From NCBI RefSeq assembly GCF_000203815.1, contig NW_004457735.1:2686716-2750715 (forward strand): a stretch of DNA of 64,000 nt, in the 5' to 3' direction. Source of the stretch: Cavenderia fasciculata (Eukaryota > Evosea > Eumycetozoa > Acytosteliales > Cavenderiaceae). Positions 12,377 through 23,803 of the stretch are shown here, piece by piece. The notes under the pieces are model-generated. The model searched no databases. It worked only from the letters and a program-made list of their open reading frames with translations, and was not told the DNA's origin. Positions within the stretch are counted from its first letter, which is position 1, and each line of letters starts with the position of its first letter. Made by a program: the position numbers and the translations under genes.

Positions 12377-15300
12377 ACTAATGACAATAATAATAATAAT
12401 GACAATAGAAATGAAACAGATAATAGGACAATAAGATTTAATGAAGAGAATAATCATTTAATTAATCAAAGTAGTAATAATCTAGTCTTTAATCAAAACA
12501 ATAATAATAATATATTAAATCAATCAAGGAATAATGTAGCCAACTCTAGAAATAATGTAAAGTCACCACTCTTTTCAACATCGTCTAGTATGAACTTGTC
12601 GTCTGCAGGTAGTTCTCCGATCGGAGGAACACAGGGAGCAACATCTGCTGTATTGGGATGTTCAAAGATGGCATTGCTGCCTGTAGACGAACGAATGGCA
12701 AGATGCGAACACTTACTACGAGAGGATAATGACGACGACGATCAGTTGGGTCTTAGTCCGACCGGTCATCATCACACCAGCAGTGGTTTATTCTCCACAC
12801 TCAACCATCAGCATCATGAAGAGTCTAATCTAACCTCTTCACCAATAAATAGCTTTGATTCTGAAAGTGACAGTGACATTAAAAATCACGTCGGCGGTCA
12901 CAAAACAAGCAACGGTGGTGGCCACCATCTAAGTGGCGGAGTGGAAATGAAAACAATTAAAGAAAGTCAACACAACAACAACAAAGATGAAGAAGACAAA
13001 GACTCATCAGATGAAGAAGATGATGAAGAAAATGACTCTGATATTGAATTGGAGGATCAATTGGATGCAGAGTATCTGCAAAATGAAGAGAATCAACAAA
13101 TGGAGAGACTGGCGCGTCTACGTAAATACCATCATATCTACAAGGAAGCCGATTTTTGGTTGGAACATATCAATATTCTATTGTCGGTTGTATCGGTTGG
13201 TTTATTCATTGCCATGTCCTATGTCGATGTTGATGGTAAAACTTGGTACGACCTTAATTTCATCATCTTTGGTCTTTCACTTTATTTTGTTTTTGATTTT
13301 GTTAGATTATTAGTTTTCTCTGGTGATAGGTATGTAAATATAAATATAAATAATAATAATAATAATAATAGTAAATTAAATTAAGGTAATATTAATATTA
13401 ATACTTTAATACTAATAATTGTTTAATTATTATTTCTTTTATAGAATTCATTTCCTAACAAAAAGAGAAACTTTAATTGATGTAGTTTCATTATTACCTA
13501 TTTTCGTTACTCTTTTACCCAATACAATAGTCAATGTTATTCCTCTTGCTTTTCTTCGTGTACTTCGTATTTTAAAAGCTCCTCGTTTATTTAAATTATA
13601 TGGTGCTAATAGTATGTAAAAATGAAAGAGAAGAAAGAGAAGAAAGATACATAGAAATAATTATATTAATACTTTTGATTTTTAGCTGTTACACAAAAAA
13701 CTGCACAATTGATTCTATCAATTTTAATTGTTATTTTATTATTTGCATCAATGTTTACATCTGTCGAAGGTGTACCATTCCATACATCACTTTATTTTGC
13801 CGTTGTTACATTGTCAACAGTTGGATATGGTGATGTGACACCTCAATCTATTCTTGGTCGTATGCTCACCATTACAATGATTATCTTGACTTTGGTCTAT
13901 CTCCCTCTTATGACTTCTGAATTACTTCATAATTTATCAAATAATAGGCGTAAGAAAATATAATATTATATAATATAGATAATAATAATAATATTAATTA
14001 ATATTTATATTTATAGCATGGCATAGAAGTTATAAAACTAAAAAGGATTTTGTTGCAATTGCAGGAAATATATCTGAAAAATCATTAACCTTATTCTCTA
14101 AAGAATACTTTTTTAATGTTTGTATTAACACCTCAAGATCCCCCCCTTAAAATAATACATATATGTTTATATTTAATTAATTAATTAATTATTCTACTTT
14201 TAGTCAAGAATAGCAAAACAAACTCCATTGGTTGTATTTTGTCCAGATGAACCACCATCCTATATAAATCAATTAAAAGCAAAGTTAAAGATATCAAAAT
14301 ATTTAATTTATATTAAGGGCAGTTGTGGAGTACAAGATGACATTCATAGATCAAATATTAAAAATTCACTTGGTCTATTTTTGTTTTCAAGACAATCGAT
14401 TCATGGTGCCAAAGAGGAAGATGAAGATAATTTACTGCGTGTCATGGCACTTCGATCATTTGCACCAAAAATACCAATCTATGTTCAAATGATGACACCA
14501 AGATATAAACAAAAGTTTTTAGATGCTGGTGCCTCCCAAGTTATTAATATTCAAGAATTAAAATTTGTAAGAAAAAACAAACAAAACAAAAAGAAAAGAA
14601 AAGAAAATAATGATAAGCATTTATTTATTTATTTATTTTTATTTATTTATTTCTCTATAGAGTATATTAGCACAATCATGTTTATCACCAGGATTTAGTA
14701 CATTGATAATGAATTTATTAAGATCAGATGGAAACAAAAAAGAAATTGATGGATATGGAGCTGGAAAGATGTATGAAATATTTACATGTAGATTTTCAAG
14801 TGCATTTGAAGGAATGACATTTAAAGAGGCGGCCAAGTTAATTTTTGAAAAACTTGGTATGATTGTATTTGGTGTAGAAATGGTGGTTCAAAAGAAACCC
14901 AAGATTAAATTGATCCCAACTAGAGACTATTTAATCAAGGAAACAGACTCTGCTATCCTATTGGCAAAGAACAAAGTTGCAAGTAGAAGAGTTAGAATTT
15001 GTACAAAAGAATTTTTACAACAACCTTCATCTCTTTATCAACAACAACAACAACAAAGTCAAAGTCAAGATGAACATGATCAACCTGCTAGTAGTCAAAA
15101 TTTTAATGTATGTAAAGTAAATTAATATTATATTATATTCATTCCCCATATTAATACTTTATTTAAATTATTTATTTAGATGGACACAAAAGTAATTTGG
15201 ACATATGAACCAATTACAAAAAGATATATATGTCAATTAAAGTTGACACCAAGAAAACAAAGTGAATTTAATACTAAAAAGCATAGAAAGACGTTACACA

Positions 15301-16683
15301 AACTAATCATCGAAAAGAAAAAGGAACTGAATCATGACATGTCGGTTCTTCAAACCATTCATCAAACTGAAGTGAGCAATACAATGCCACTCTCTCAACT
15401 TTTCCCAAGAGAATGGGAAGAGTCAAATAGTAACAATAGTAATAATAGCAACAATAGTTCAGCTGCTTCTTCAACATCTCCACTTTATCATCATCATCAA
15501 AGACAACCATCCAACGATTTACAATCAACCAATTCAACTATAAAACATGATTTTAGTTTTTATGATATTATTAATCAAGAATCAAATACTAGTAGTGCTA
15601 ATAGTAGTGGAATAGTAGGTGATTCTGGTGAGAATACCGTTAGATCTGATATTCATTCAACCATGACTATTCCAGAACCACCACCACCACCTCCACCAAC
15701 CAACCTAAATTCAAAAACAATGATTAAACCCAAAAGATTTTGGGCAATTCATTCTCTAGTAGATCAATTATTATCATCTGTTGAAGATATGCATAATATC
15801 AACAATCATATCATTTTGGCTGGTAATCCAACCAATGTAGAATTCTTTATACGTCCACTTCGAGAAGACTATCTTCGTAGATATGACCCAATCGTACTTT
15901 TAACACCAACACCAATCAAAGAAGAAGATTGGGCTAAAATATGTCGGTATCCAGATGTTTATGTCGTCATTGGTCGTCCATCATCTGTCACCGATGTTAA
16001 AAGAGCTGGTATTTCAAAATGTTCAAAGTTTGTAGTACTCAAAGGTGAAGTTGCTGCTCAAGAATCAATCATTACAGACAAGGAAATACTAGTTACAGTA
16101 TTAGGTATTAAACCTTTAATTCAAAATAATTTAATTTATCCAATTTTTGAATTAAGTATGTAAAAAATAAGAAAATAGAAATAAGATAGAAATAATAATA
16201 TATTAATAATTATTTATATTTATATTATTATTTAATTTAGTTGATCCAGCAAATATGAGATTTTTTGTTGGTAATGGAAATTGGAATCAAAATGATCCAT
16301 ATTATACGGCACCATCATTTGCAAGTGGAAGTGTATTCCTTAGTGAAACATTTGATTGTTTGTTGGGACAATGTTATTTAAATCGACATATTCTAACGCT
16401 GGTTGAATTATTGGTTTCAAAGGCATCGTACAATAATAATAATAGTAATAATAACGATACAGCTGGTAGTCGTACTAAAATATTTCAAGTCGAGGTACCT
16501 GAAATGTTTGTCAATCAAAGGTTTGGATACCTTTTTGAATGTTTGGTAGATTGCAATATTTTCTGTCTTGGTCTCTATCGATACGATGAGAAATCATCCA
16601 ACCATTATGTACATACGAATCCACAACCTTCAACCATCTTATCACAATACGATAAATTATTTATTTTATTAAGAATGCAATAA
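12290..16683 (+). CDS. Slo/BK-type potassium channel with two RCK domains
   Basis: Voltage- and ligand-gated K+ channel subunit of the plasma or contractile-vacuole membrane. Eight exons: 12290-13329, 13445-13611, 13686-13949, 14017-14117, 14204-14566, 14661-15107, 15180-16155, 16241-16683 (1266 aa). An Asn-rich, acidic N-terminus of about 285 residues precedes S1 (WLEHINILLSVVSVGLF). S4 (FLRVLRILKAPRLFKLYG) keeps basic residues every third position; the pore has the filter TVGYGDVTP. RCK1 begins near HRSYKTKKDFVAIAGN and ends with the BK-type block FKEAAKLIFEKLGM. RCK2 carries HIILAGNPTNVEFFI and the typical end FASGSVFLSETFDCLLG. The acidic calcium-bowl string expected before that block is missing. 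The start is the ATG at 12290; no in-frame ATG lies in the 24 nt before it. Confidence 0.92.
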
Positions 16684-17559
16684 TAATTAATTATAATAAA
16701 TCAGAAAAGAAGAAAGATCTTTGTGGTATCAAATAATAAATAAATTATAGAGATTGTTTCTATTTTTGAAAGTAACAACAATCCTAGTTGATGTTCAAGT
16801 GTAAGTGTCAATCCGGAATATATCCACAACACCCAATTGAATCGGGTATGCAATCAGAACACTGGGGTACCTTTCTCTAAAGATTCTGGTTTGAGAAATT
16901 TATTTTTCAAGTGTTGGGGCTGACGCGGCGTTTGGTTGTGCGCACGCACCTCAATTCTTTGTTTGAATCAGAGACCCTTTTTTATTTTTTTTTATTCATT
17001 TTTTAAAAACACACACATACGCATTAACAAAGAGAGAATTACTAAAATTCATTAAACCAATACTACATAGATTTATATATATATATATTTATATATTTAA
17101 AATAGTTAATTATCTATCGACCTAAAGAGAATAGAATAATTACTTGATTCCAAATATTTTTTAATTTTAAAAACAAGCAACGGATCAAAAAAAAAAAATA
17201 GAAAAAATTTGGAAAAACAGAAACTTCCTCTCACACCACCACATTAATAATAGTATCACCAGCTTCAGACACCTCACCTCTCTTAACCATACCTACCTTT
17301 TTAGTTTTGTATATAATTCTATTTCTATTTATTATTTATTTATTTAAAATATCATCATCATCTTCATTCATTCGAATACTACGCAGTATACATACATCAA
17401 AAACAAGATATACAACAACTTTAATCTACAACCCACAACAACAACAACCAAACGTTTAACCTTTTGTCTTCATTTTTAAAAGATAAGAGAAGAAAAGAAT
17501 AAATATTAGAAAATAATAGTAATAATACAACAACAACAACAGATAATAATAATCTAATA
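16684..17559 (+). promoter_or_regulatory. Intergenic region upstream of the IPT-ankyrin gene
   Basis: An 876-bp spacer between two plus-strand genes. It holds the 3' end of the channel gene, a GC-richer patch at about 16910-16960 with the palindrome GTGCGCAC in a GT/CA-rich context that recalls the G-box bound by GBF in Dictyostelium, and then an AT-rich leader with CAA repeats up to the start codon. The regulatory reading is inference. Confidence 0.4.
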
Positions 17560-20500
17560 ATGGAAGAATCAAACAAACAAGAATTATTAAAGTTCTTGAA
17601 TATATTTCAACATTTGGGGATGACTCATTTAAAGACATTGAATGGGTTCTTGCAACGACCTATATCTTCATTGTTGACATCGAGTATTGCCAATACAGCA
17701 TCTATACCATTATTCGAGGCAGGTGCAATCGATGGAGATGAAGCAAGAAGCAATAGAAAGACTGTATATAACCTCATGCAAACATTGGACAAGGCCAATG
17801 AAGATCAAGTAGACACGATGGTCAATCTCGTCACCAAACAGTTACGTCAACAACTAGATCAATCAGATTTGCAATCAGCTGTTCAATTGGCCACCCAACT
17901 ATCAATCCCACTCGAGTATATCGAAGCTATTGGCAAGTTGTACCAATCGTTCCTTTGTTTCGAGTCGGTATCGGTTCATCTTACCGAAGATCATCTCTCC
18001 AAGATTACCGACGCTCTCGTCTCTGTATTTCCACTGTCACCACTTGAAGACCCACAAACTTCACAAACTCTAATGGGTCAAAGCAATACCAACGTCGTTG
18101 CCAATAGTCCAGAATCACAACTAAAGATTCAAAACTATATTACCATCCTCCAAAAATTACAACAACTCTTTACCACTACTCGTATCGACTCTATCATGCA
18201 CTTGCACCAAGAAATCAACAATGGTCACATTCAACAACAACTTCAACTTCAACAAGGTACTTCGTATCACCAATACCTCCACCAACAGATTTGTGAGACT
18301 TTGGATCTAAAAAACGACGAGTATTACCTTGCTACTGCCCTCCACTCTCTTCTTCACATTGACGAGTCTAGTCTCATCAGTCTTATTGACAGTTTCCCCA
18401 AGTTAAAGTCACTTCAACTTGCTCAACTTGCTCATCTCCCTTTTAAAAATGTCTACGAAGTTTTGGATATGCGTTCAAACCTTTGTTCTCTAACTTCTAC
18501 CTATGGTTATTTTGCAAATCAACAACAAAATTCTTCACCAAATTATACTTTTCCAATTATTGATCCTACAAAGTAAGAGAAACAGAAAACAAATGTATAA
18601 TATTATTTTTATGTTTACTTATTTACTTATTTCTATTTTTTAGATCAGTACAAATTAAAATAGTTGAACAACCACCAGAGAAAGCAGTTTATAAGAGAAA
18701 TGTAAAACCAGCACCATCAGTAATGTTTGATGGAGATTCTAAATTATTGGATGGAAATTATTATGTAGCATGTACATTGTTGAGATGTAATACATTCCAA
18801 GAGGAACCAGGATTTTTGATTGGTAACAAGACTACACCATTTGGTAGCAGTAAAGTAGTTACCTTTAAAAAACTTAAAGTATTGGTCACATCTCATCAAC
18901 AAGGTGAAACACTTTTCTGTTTTAGATTCGATCTTCGTCGTTACCGTAGTGACTATGACACTAATCCAAATGATTTTGAAGTAGTCTCTTCGATTCATTC
19001 CAATCCAATCTGTCTCTTGTCTCACTCGACCCAATTAAAACATACTGCCAATGTTGATCTCCCACAAGTTGTCGAAGCTATTCCTCTTAGTGGTACTAGT
19101 TCTGGTGGTACTAGAGTAGCTGTACTTGGAAGTAACTTTGCCGATACTCCAGCCACTCGTATCAAGTTTGACAATGCTGAAGTCGTACCAACATTCCACT
19201 CTCAGGGTACTCTGTTGTGTTACACTCCCGAACATGCCCCTGGTACTGTTCAAGTACGTGTAAGCAACTCGCCAAAGCACTGGAGCAATAATAGTGCCGT
19301 CTATACCTATGAAGATGAACGTACCATTGCTTTGAGAAACGCTAGAGAAGAGACACAGATGAATGTCCCCAAATCATCGTTGGGTATTGATTTCATGTCT
19401 ACTTTTACCTCTTCGTTTATCATCAAGGGTAGTGATTCAAACATGACCAACTTGCCTAGTGGTGGTGGTGCCATGCGTACCAACTATCCCAGCTCTGGTG
19501 GCAATAGATACAATTTGCATGCAACTGATGCCCGTGGATTCGCTCTACTTCATTACCTATCAGTGTTTGCAGAGTCTGATCAAAAGTATGCTGAAATGTT
19601 TGTTCAAGTATTGCAAGAGTCATCGACTTGCGGATTATTACATGTTCTCGACAAGTTTGGAAACACTGCTTTGCATTGGGCAACCATCTTTGAGTGTGTA
19701 GCTGTAGTTCGTGCGTTACTCGCCAAAGGTGTATCTTCAAACGTACAGAATCTCGATGGTATCACTCCACTTCATTTGGCAGTTGCTGCTGGCAACATTG
19801 ACATTGCCAAGATGATGTTGTCGACTGGTGCCAACGTCACACTCGGTGACATTGACGGTTCATCTGCTCTCCACTTTGCCGCTACTGCCCGTTGTAACAG
19901 TCGTGAATTAACTGCTCTCCTCTTGTCGTGTGGTGCCAATCTATATGCACGTGACGATGAAGACGAGACATCTCTTCACCACGCCGTCCGTAATGGAAGT
20001 GGAGAGGTTGTCGCATTACTCTTACAAGCTGCTCACTATTGTGAATCCATCGCTGCCAAGACTGCCTCTGTCTCTTCATATCCATACCAACTTGTTCTGC
20101 AAGACGAACCATTCCACTCGCTACAAAATGAAGATGGGGAAACACCTCTTCACATTGCCGCTGCCACCAACAATATCGTTGCCATGGAATTATTGTTGCG
20201 TTCAGGTGCTAGATCAGATATTATGGACAATGATGGTCAAACTGCATTACATTTACATATCGAATCTATCAAGAGACAAGAAAATAACAATAATACTAGT
20301 CCAATCAACAATCAAGACAATCAAATCATTTTAAATCTTTTCATTCAAAAAAATAATTTTAATCAACCTCAACCAATGATGGAAACCAACAACACCAAAG
20401 AAACTATTTATTACAACCCAACCAATCAAGTTTCAAAACAAATTTATAAATATTTGAAACAACAACAAGACAATATCCAAGAATTTAGTAAACAAAATCA

Positions 20501-20567
20501 ATCCAGAATCGACCAACAACAATATCAAACAGTTAATAATCTTTTTCAACAACAATCAATATTTTAA
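17560..20567 (+). CDS. IPT/TIG domain and ankyrin-repeat protein, probable transcription regulator
   Basis: Two exons, 17560-18572 and 18644-20567 (978 aa). Residues 1-335 are helical and Gln-rich without a recognised domain. Residues about 340-495 start with VEQPPEKAVYKRNVKPAP and look like a Rel-like or DNA-contacting beta domain. An IPT/TIG immunoglobulin-like fold follows at about 500-585 (VVEAIPLSGTSSGGTRVAVL, VQVRVSNSPKHWSN). At least five ankyrin repeats span about 650-870 (GNTALHWA, GITPLHLAVAAG, GSSALHFAA, DETSLHHAV, GETPLHIAA, GQTALHLH). The Gln/Asn-rich end has no membrane anchor. The TIG plus ankyrin order recalls CAMTA and fungal Spt23/Mga2, but the CG-1 domain of CAMTA and the anchor of Spt23 are both absent. 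DNA binding is an inference. Convergent with OGG1, 112 bp apart. Confidence 0.82.
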
Positions 20568-20679
20568 AATATAAATCATAGAATATGTAAATTATCTTTT
20601 TCTCTTTTAAAAAAAATAAAAATATCAAAAAAAACAATAAATAATTAAAAAATTAAATCAAAAACAAGTAATAGTAGTT

Positions 20680-22090
20680 TTATTTCTTTTTCTTTTTATC
20701 TCTTTTTAATTCTTCTTCTTCTTCTTCTTCCTCGATATCTTCTTCTTCATTTTCTTCTTTATCCTTTCTTTTTTCTACTTTTTTATCTTTAACTTTTACA
20801 TTGTCTTTAACTTTGTTACTTTTAATTGAATTTGCAAATAAAATGGTATGAGCCCATCCTGTATGATCACCAAATCTGTCTTTCCAAAGTACTCTTATGT
20901 CTTGGTACACCTTTTGAGTTAATGATTTATTTTTCAGTGATGGGAAATGTTTTTTGGAAATGGTCCATATATGTGTATCAATTGGAACAATATCAAATTT
21001 ATCCAATGAAAATAAACAAACACAATCTGCCACTAGTAAAAATAAATAAATAAATAAGTAAATAAATACAATTATTAATATTCTATTCTATTCTATTCTA
21101 TTTACCTTTTTGTCCAACACCCATTAAACTAATTAATTCTTTATGGGAATGTTCATGATTTGATGTACGAAGTGATTGTAACCATTGTAATCCACCCTTT
21201 TCTTTTACTTGTTGTGCAGCTTTTACAATAAACTTTGATCTATATCCAAATCCCAAATCGTTCAATGATGACTCTTTGATTGTTAATAATTGTTCCAAAG
21301 TTGGAAAGGAACAAAGTCGGTGTCCTTGAAACGTTGTAATATGATCACCATAGGTTTCACAAAGTGAATTGACCATTTTAGTGATACGTGTAATATTGTT
21401 ATTTTGCGAACATATAAAAGAGAATAAACAATCCAACGGATATTGCCTAAGTAATCTTAGACCAATAAATGATGGTGATACTCTAATAAATTCCTTATTT
21501 AATGAATGTAATGAAGCATCTTTATCCTCTTCTTCCTCATCTTGTTCGTTTTCTTTATCCTCTTTTGATTCGTTTGTTTCTTTTGTTTCACCATTACTCC
21601 AAGTTTCAAAGAGTAAAGGTAAATGATACTTTAAATTAAAGTAATCATTGATGATTGATCTTCTTTCATCTGGTCCAATACTAGTATTATTGAAATTGAT
21701 ACGATTGTTTGAATCGATGAATTGATAGTCAAGGTAGGTGTCCCGTCTTTGAAGTTGAACAGCATGTTTTCCAATAACACCAAGCCATCTTTCATTGTCA
21801 GTATTGATGTCTTGATCAGCCGCTGATGCTGATGGTTTAGTTCTCCTCCAAACAAATGATTGTCCCGACAACAATGTCTTGCGAAGATTAAGTGTATTGT
21901 TTATCAACTCTATCGATTCCCATTGTTCTTGTTCTTGTTCTTTTTGGCTCATTATAAATGATACTTTTAAATGAGATGTTGTTGTTGTTGTTCTGCTGAC
22001 AGTTGTTGAATAATAACGTAATGATCGATTTAAAACGTTGATCATCAATCTGTCATTACAATGGTTGTGATGATCATCATCATCACACAT
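20680..22090 (-). CDS. ogg1: 8-oxoguanine DNA glycosylase/AP lyase (OGG1)
   Basis: Base-excision repair enzyme removing 8-oxoguanine. Exons 22090-21106 and 21032-20680 (445 aa from the ATG at 22090). The N-terminal OGG domain has LLSGQSFVWRR; the HhH-GPD core has PLDCLFSFICSQNNNITRI and LMGVGQKVADCVCLFSLDK with PIDTHIW. The catalytic lysine (K328) and aspartate (D347) are 19 residues apart, as K249 and D268 are in human OGG1. An acidic insert (about residues 165-190) and a highly charged Glu/Lys tail are lineage additions. Three in-frame ATGs could be used: 22090 (His/Asp-rich start), 22045 (MINVLNRSLRYYSTTVSR, a good mitochondrial presequence) and 21952 (MSQKEQ, likely nuclear form). The frame stays open to a GTG at 22117. 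Confidence 0.93.
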
Positions 22091-22634
22091 ACGACCCAAA
22101 CCAGTTTCGTTTTTCACACAACTTATTATAAATTATACTTTTTACTTGTAAATCATTAAAGTGAGTGAGGAGAGGATATTCGTATTTAGTAAATTAATCA
22201 TGATATTTAAATATCAAGTTTATTTCTCCACCTCACCGCTGAGATAATTATTAAATGGTTACTGGTTTCTCTCTTTAAAGAGAGATGAAACTACTCTCTC
22301 TGCTCTATCCCAGACGGGTAGTAACATGTTAATCAACCAAACAGGAATAGATGCCCATAGGCAGGAGGCAGTGACTCCATTTCATTGCAAAACTCGACGG
22401 GAATCAAAGGGATAAAAACTTTCGTTTGAAGAAGAATTGGTCCTGGGGAGGTTAGTTAAAGTATCTCCTATGGGTGGGTTTGAAAATCGGGTCGAGATAT
22501 TTCCTTTTGCGAAAAGCGATGACATCCCCACAGCTGTTGATTTTTTATTCGTTTTAATCAACATCTCTATAAATTTGCACCATCTTCTTCTTCATTTCAT
22601 ATCATATTATTTATTTATTTATATCTTTACAATT
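22091..22634. promoter_or_regulatory. Divergent intergenic region, ogg1/aly lysozyme
   Basis: A 544-bp spacer holding both promoters. It contains an 18-bp perfect palindrome (22268-22285) and the 8-bp inverted pair CCCATAGG (22354-22361) and CCTATGGG (22467-22474). The block 22290-22530 is clearly less AT-rich than its surroundings. No gene is supported. Confidence 0.45.
22268..22285. repeat. 18-bp perfect palindrome
   Basis: TCTCTCTTTAAAGAGAGA reads the same on both strands. It lies between two divergent genes and could be a dimeric transcription-factor site or a chance GA/TC structure. Confidence 0.7.
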
Positions 22635-23589
22635 ATGTTTAGAATTATTGTATATATTGCTTTCATATTGTCTGTCTTGTCAGCTGCTGCTTATGCTGGT
22701 TTCACATGTGCAAAGCCGTAAGTAGATTGACTTGAATCGTATATACTTTGGTATTAACATTTTATCTCTCTTTCTCTTCTCACATATCTAGATGTTATGG
22801 TAACGTAAGTATTTGTATTTAATATCAACTAGTTGATCAATAAGAGTGAAGGAGGAAGAAAGGAAAGGAAAGGAAAGGAATTAAAGAAAATGATACTAAA
22901 TTTATTTTATTTATTTATTGACTTATTACTTATTTATTATCAATTGATTACCCATAATCTAATATCTGATCATGGTTAGATGTGTTGCTCAATGTATGTA
23001 TTAAAGAAATTTTAATCAAAAATTGCATGTCCAGCATCCTGCTCGACCCGCCAGCATGCTGGTTCAAACACAAATTAATTAAAAGGATTATATGATTCTA
23101 ATACTCTTCTTTTTCAATACAAATATAATATATATATATATAAATAGTCCAAGCAACAACCAATACTATTTAACTGATTTCTGTGGATCTACCAGTGCTT
23201 GTGGACAAGTTCCATCATGCTCTGGAACTCACTATTTCACAGCTGATGCTCAAAGATTCGGTTGTTCCAAGTACCTTAACCTCTGCAATTCATCAAAGAA
23301 ATGTGTCAAGGCACAGATCTATGATAGTGGACCAGCAATGTGGGTCGAACAGGACGCTGGCCGTGCCATTATTGATGCATCCCCAACGATTTGTCAACTC
23401 CTATCTGGTCACAGCAGCTGTGGATGGTCAGACAAGATCAGTATCACTGCCACCCTCACTTCTGCTTTGGATGGCCGTCCACTTGGTCCATTCAACGTCA
23501 CCAACGAAGAGTATGAAGACATGTTGGTCACTCACGAAATTCTTTTGGAACAATGTGAGGCTGATGGTGTTTGCAAGGTCCAAGAATAA
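22635..23589 (+). CDS. aly: Aly-type amoeba lysozyme, secreted
   Basis: Muramidase of the dictyostelid Aly family, used against bacterial peptidoglycan in phagosomes. Four exons: 22635-22717, 22792-22804, 22980-22993 and 23148-23589 (183 aa). The two middle exons are only 13 and 14 nt; they encode CYGN and MCCS, which the family requires between the leader and the core, and their use brings all splice phases into agreement. A signal peptide (MFRIIVYIAFILSVLSAAAYA) precedes the Cys-rich core: YYLTDFCGSTSACG, HYFTADAQRFGCSKYLNLC, VKAQIYDSGPAMWVE, IIDASPTICQLL and SSCGWSD. Length matches known Aly proteins. The core has a RlpA/barwin-like look, but the whole-length resemblance is to Aly. The start ATG follows an AT-rich leader. 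Confidence 0.9.
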
Positions 23590-23803
23590 ATAAATAAATA
23601 AATAAATAAAATAAATAAAATATAACAATAGACATCCAATTCAAGGTATAGGTAAAATTATGATTGATAAATTTACAATCCTATAGAGGATAAACATGTT
23701 TATTAAATGAATCCAATATGTGGAGGGGAGGGGAGGGGAATGGAGGTTTTGTTTCAACACTCCTTGTCAAATCCATCAAAAAACCAACAGTATATTTGAT
23801 TGA
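23590..23803. other. Convergent 3' spacer with G-rich tract
   Basis: The gap between two convergent genes. TAAATA repeats directly follow the lysozyme stop, and a G-rich tract (about 23722-23746, three GGGG runs flanked by GG) lies in the middle. Confidence 0.6.

Noticed and set aside
22090-22117. Longer OGG1 N-terminus starting at 22117
   Set aside because: The codon at 22117 is GTG, and three proper ATGs follow.
23590-23640. TAAATAAA array after the lysozyme stop as a mobile-element target duplication
   Set aside because: Such arrays occur after many stops in the window and are ordinary AT-rich 3' sequence.
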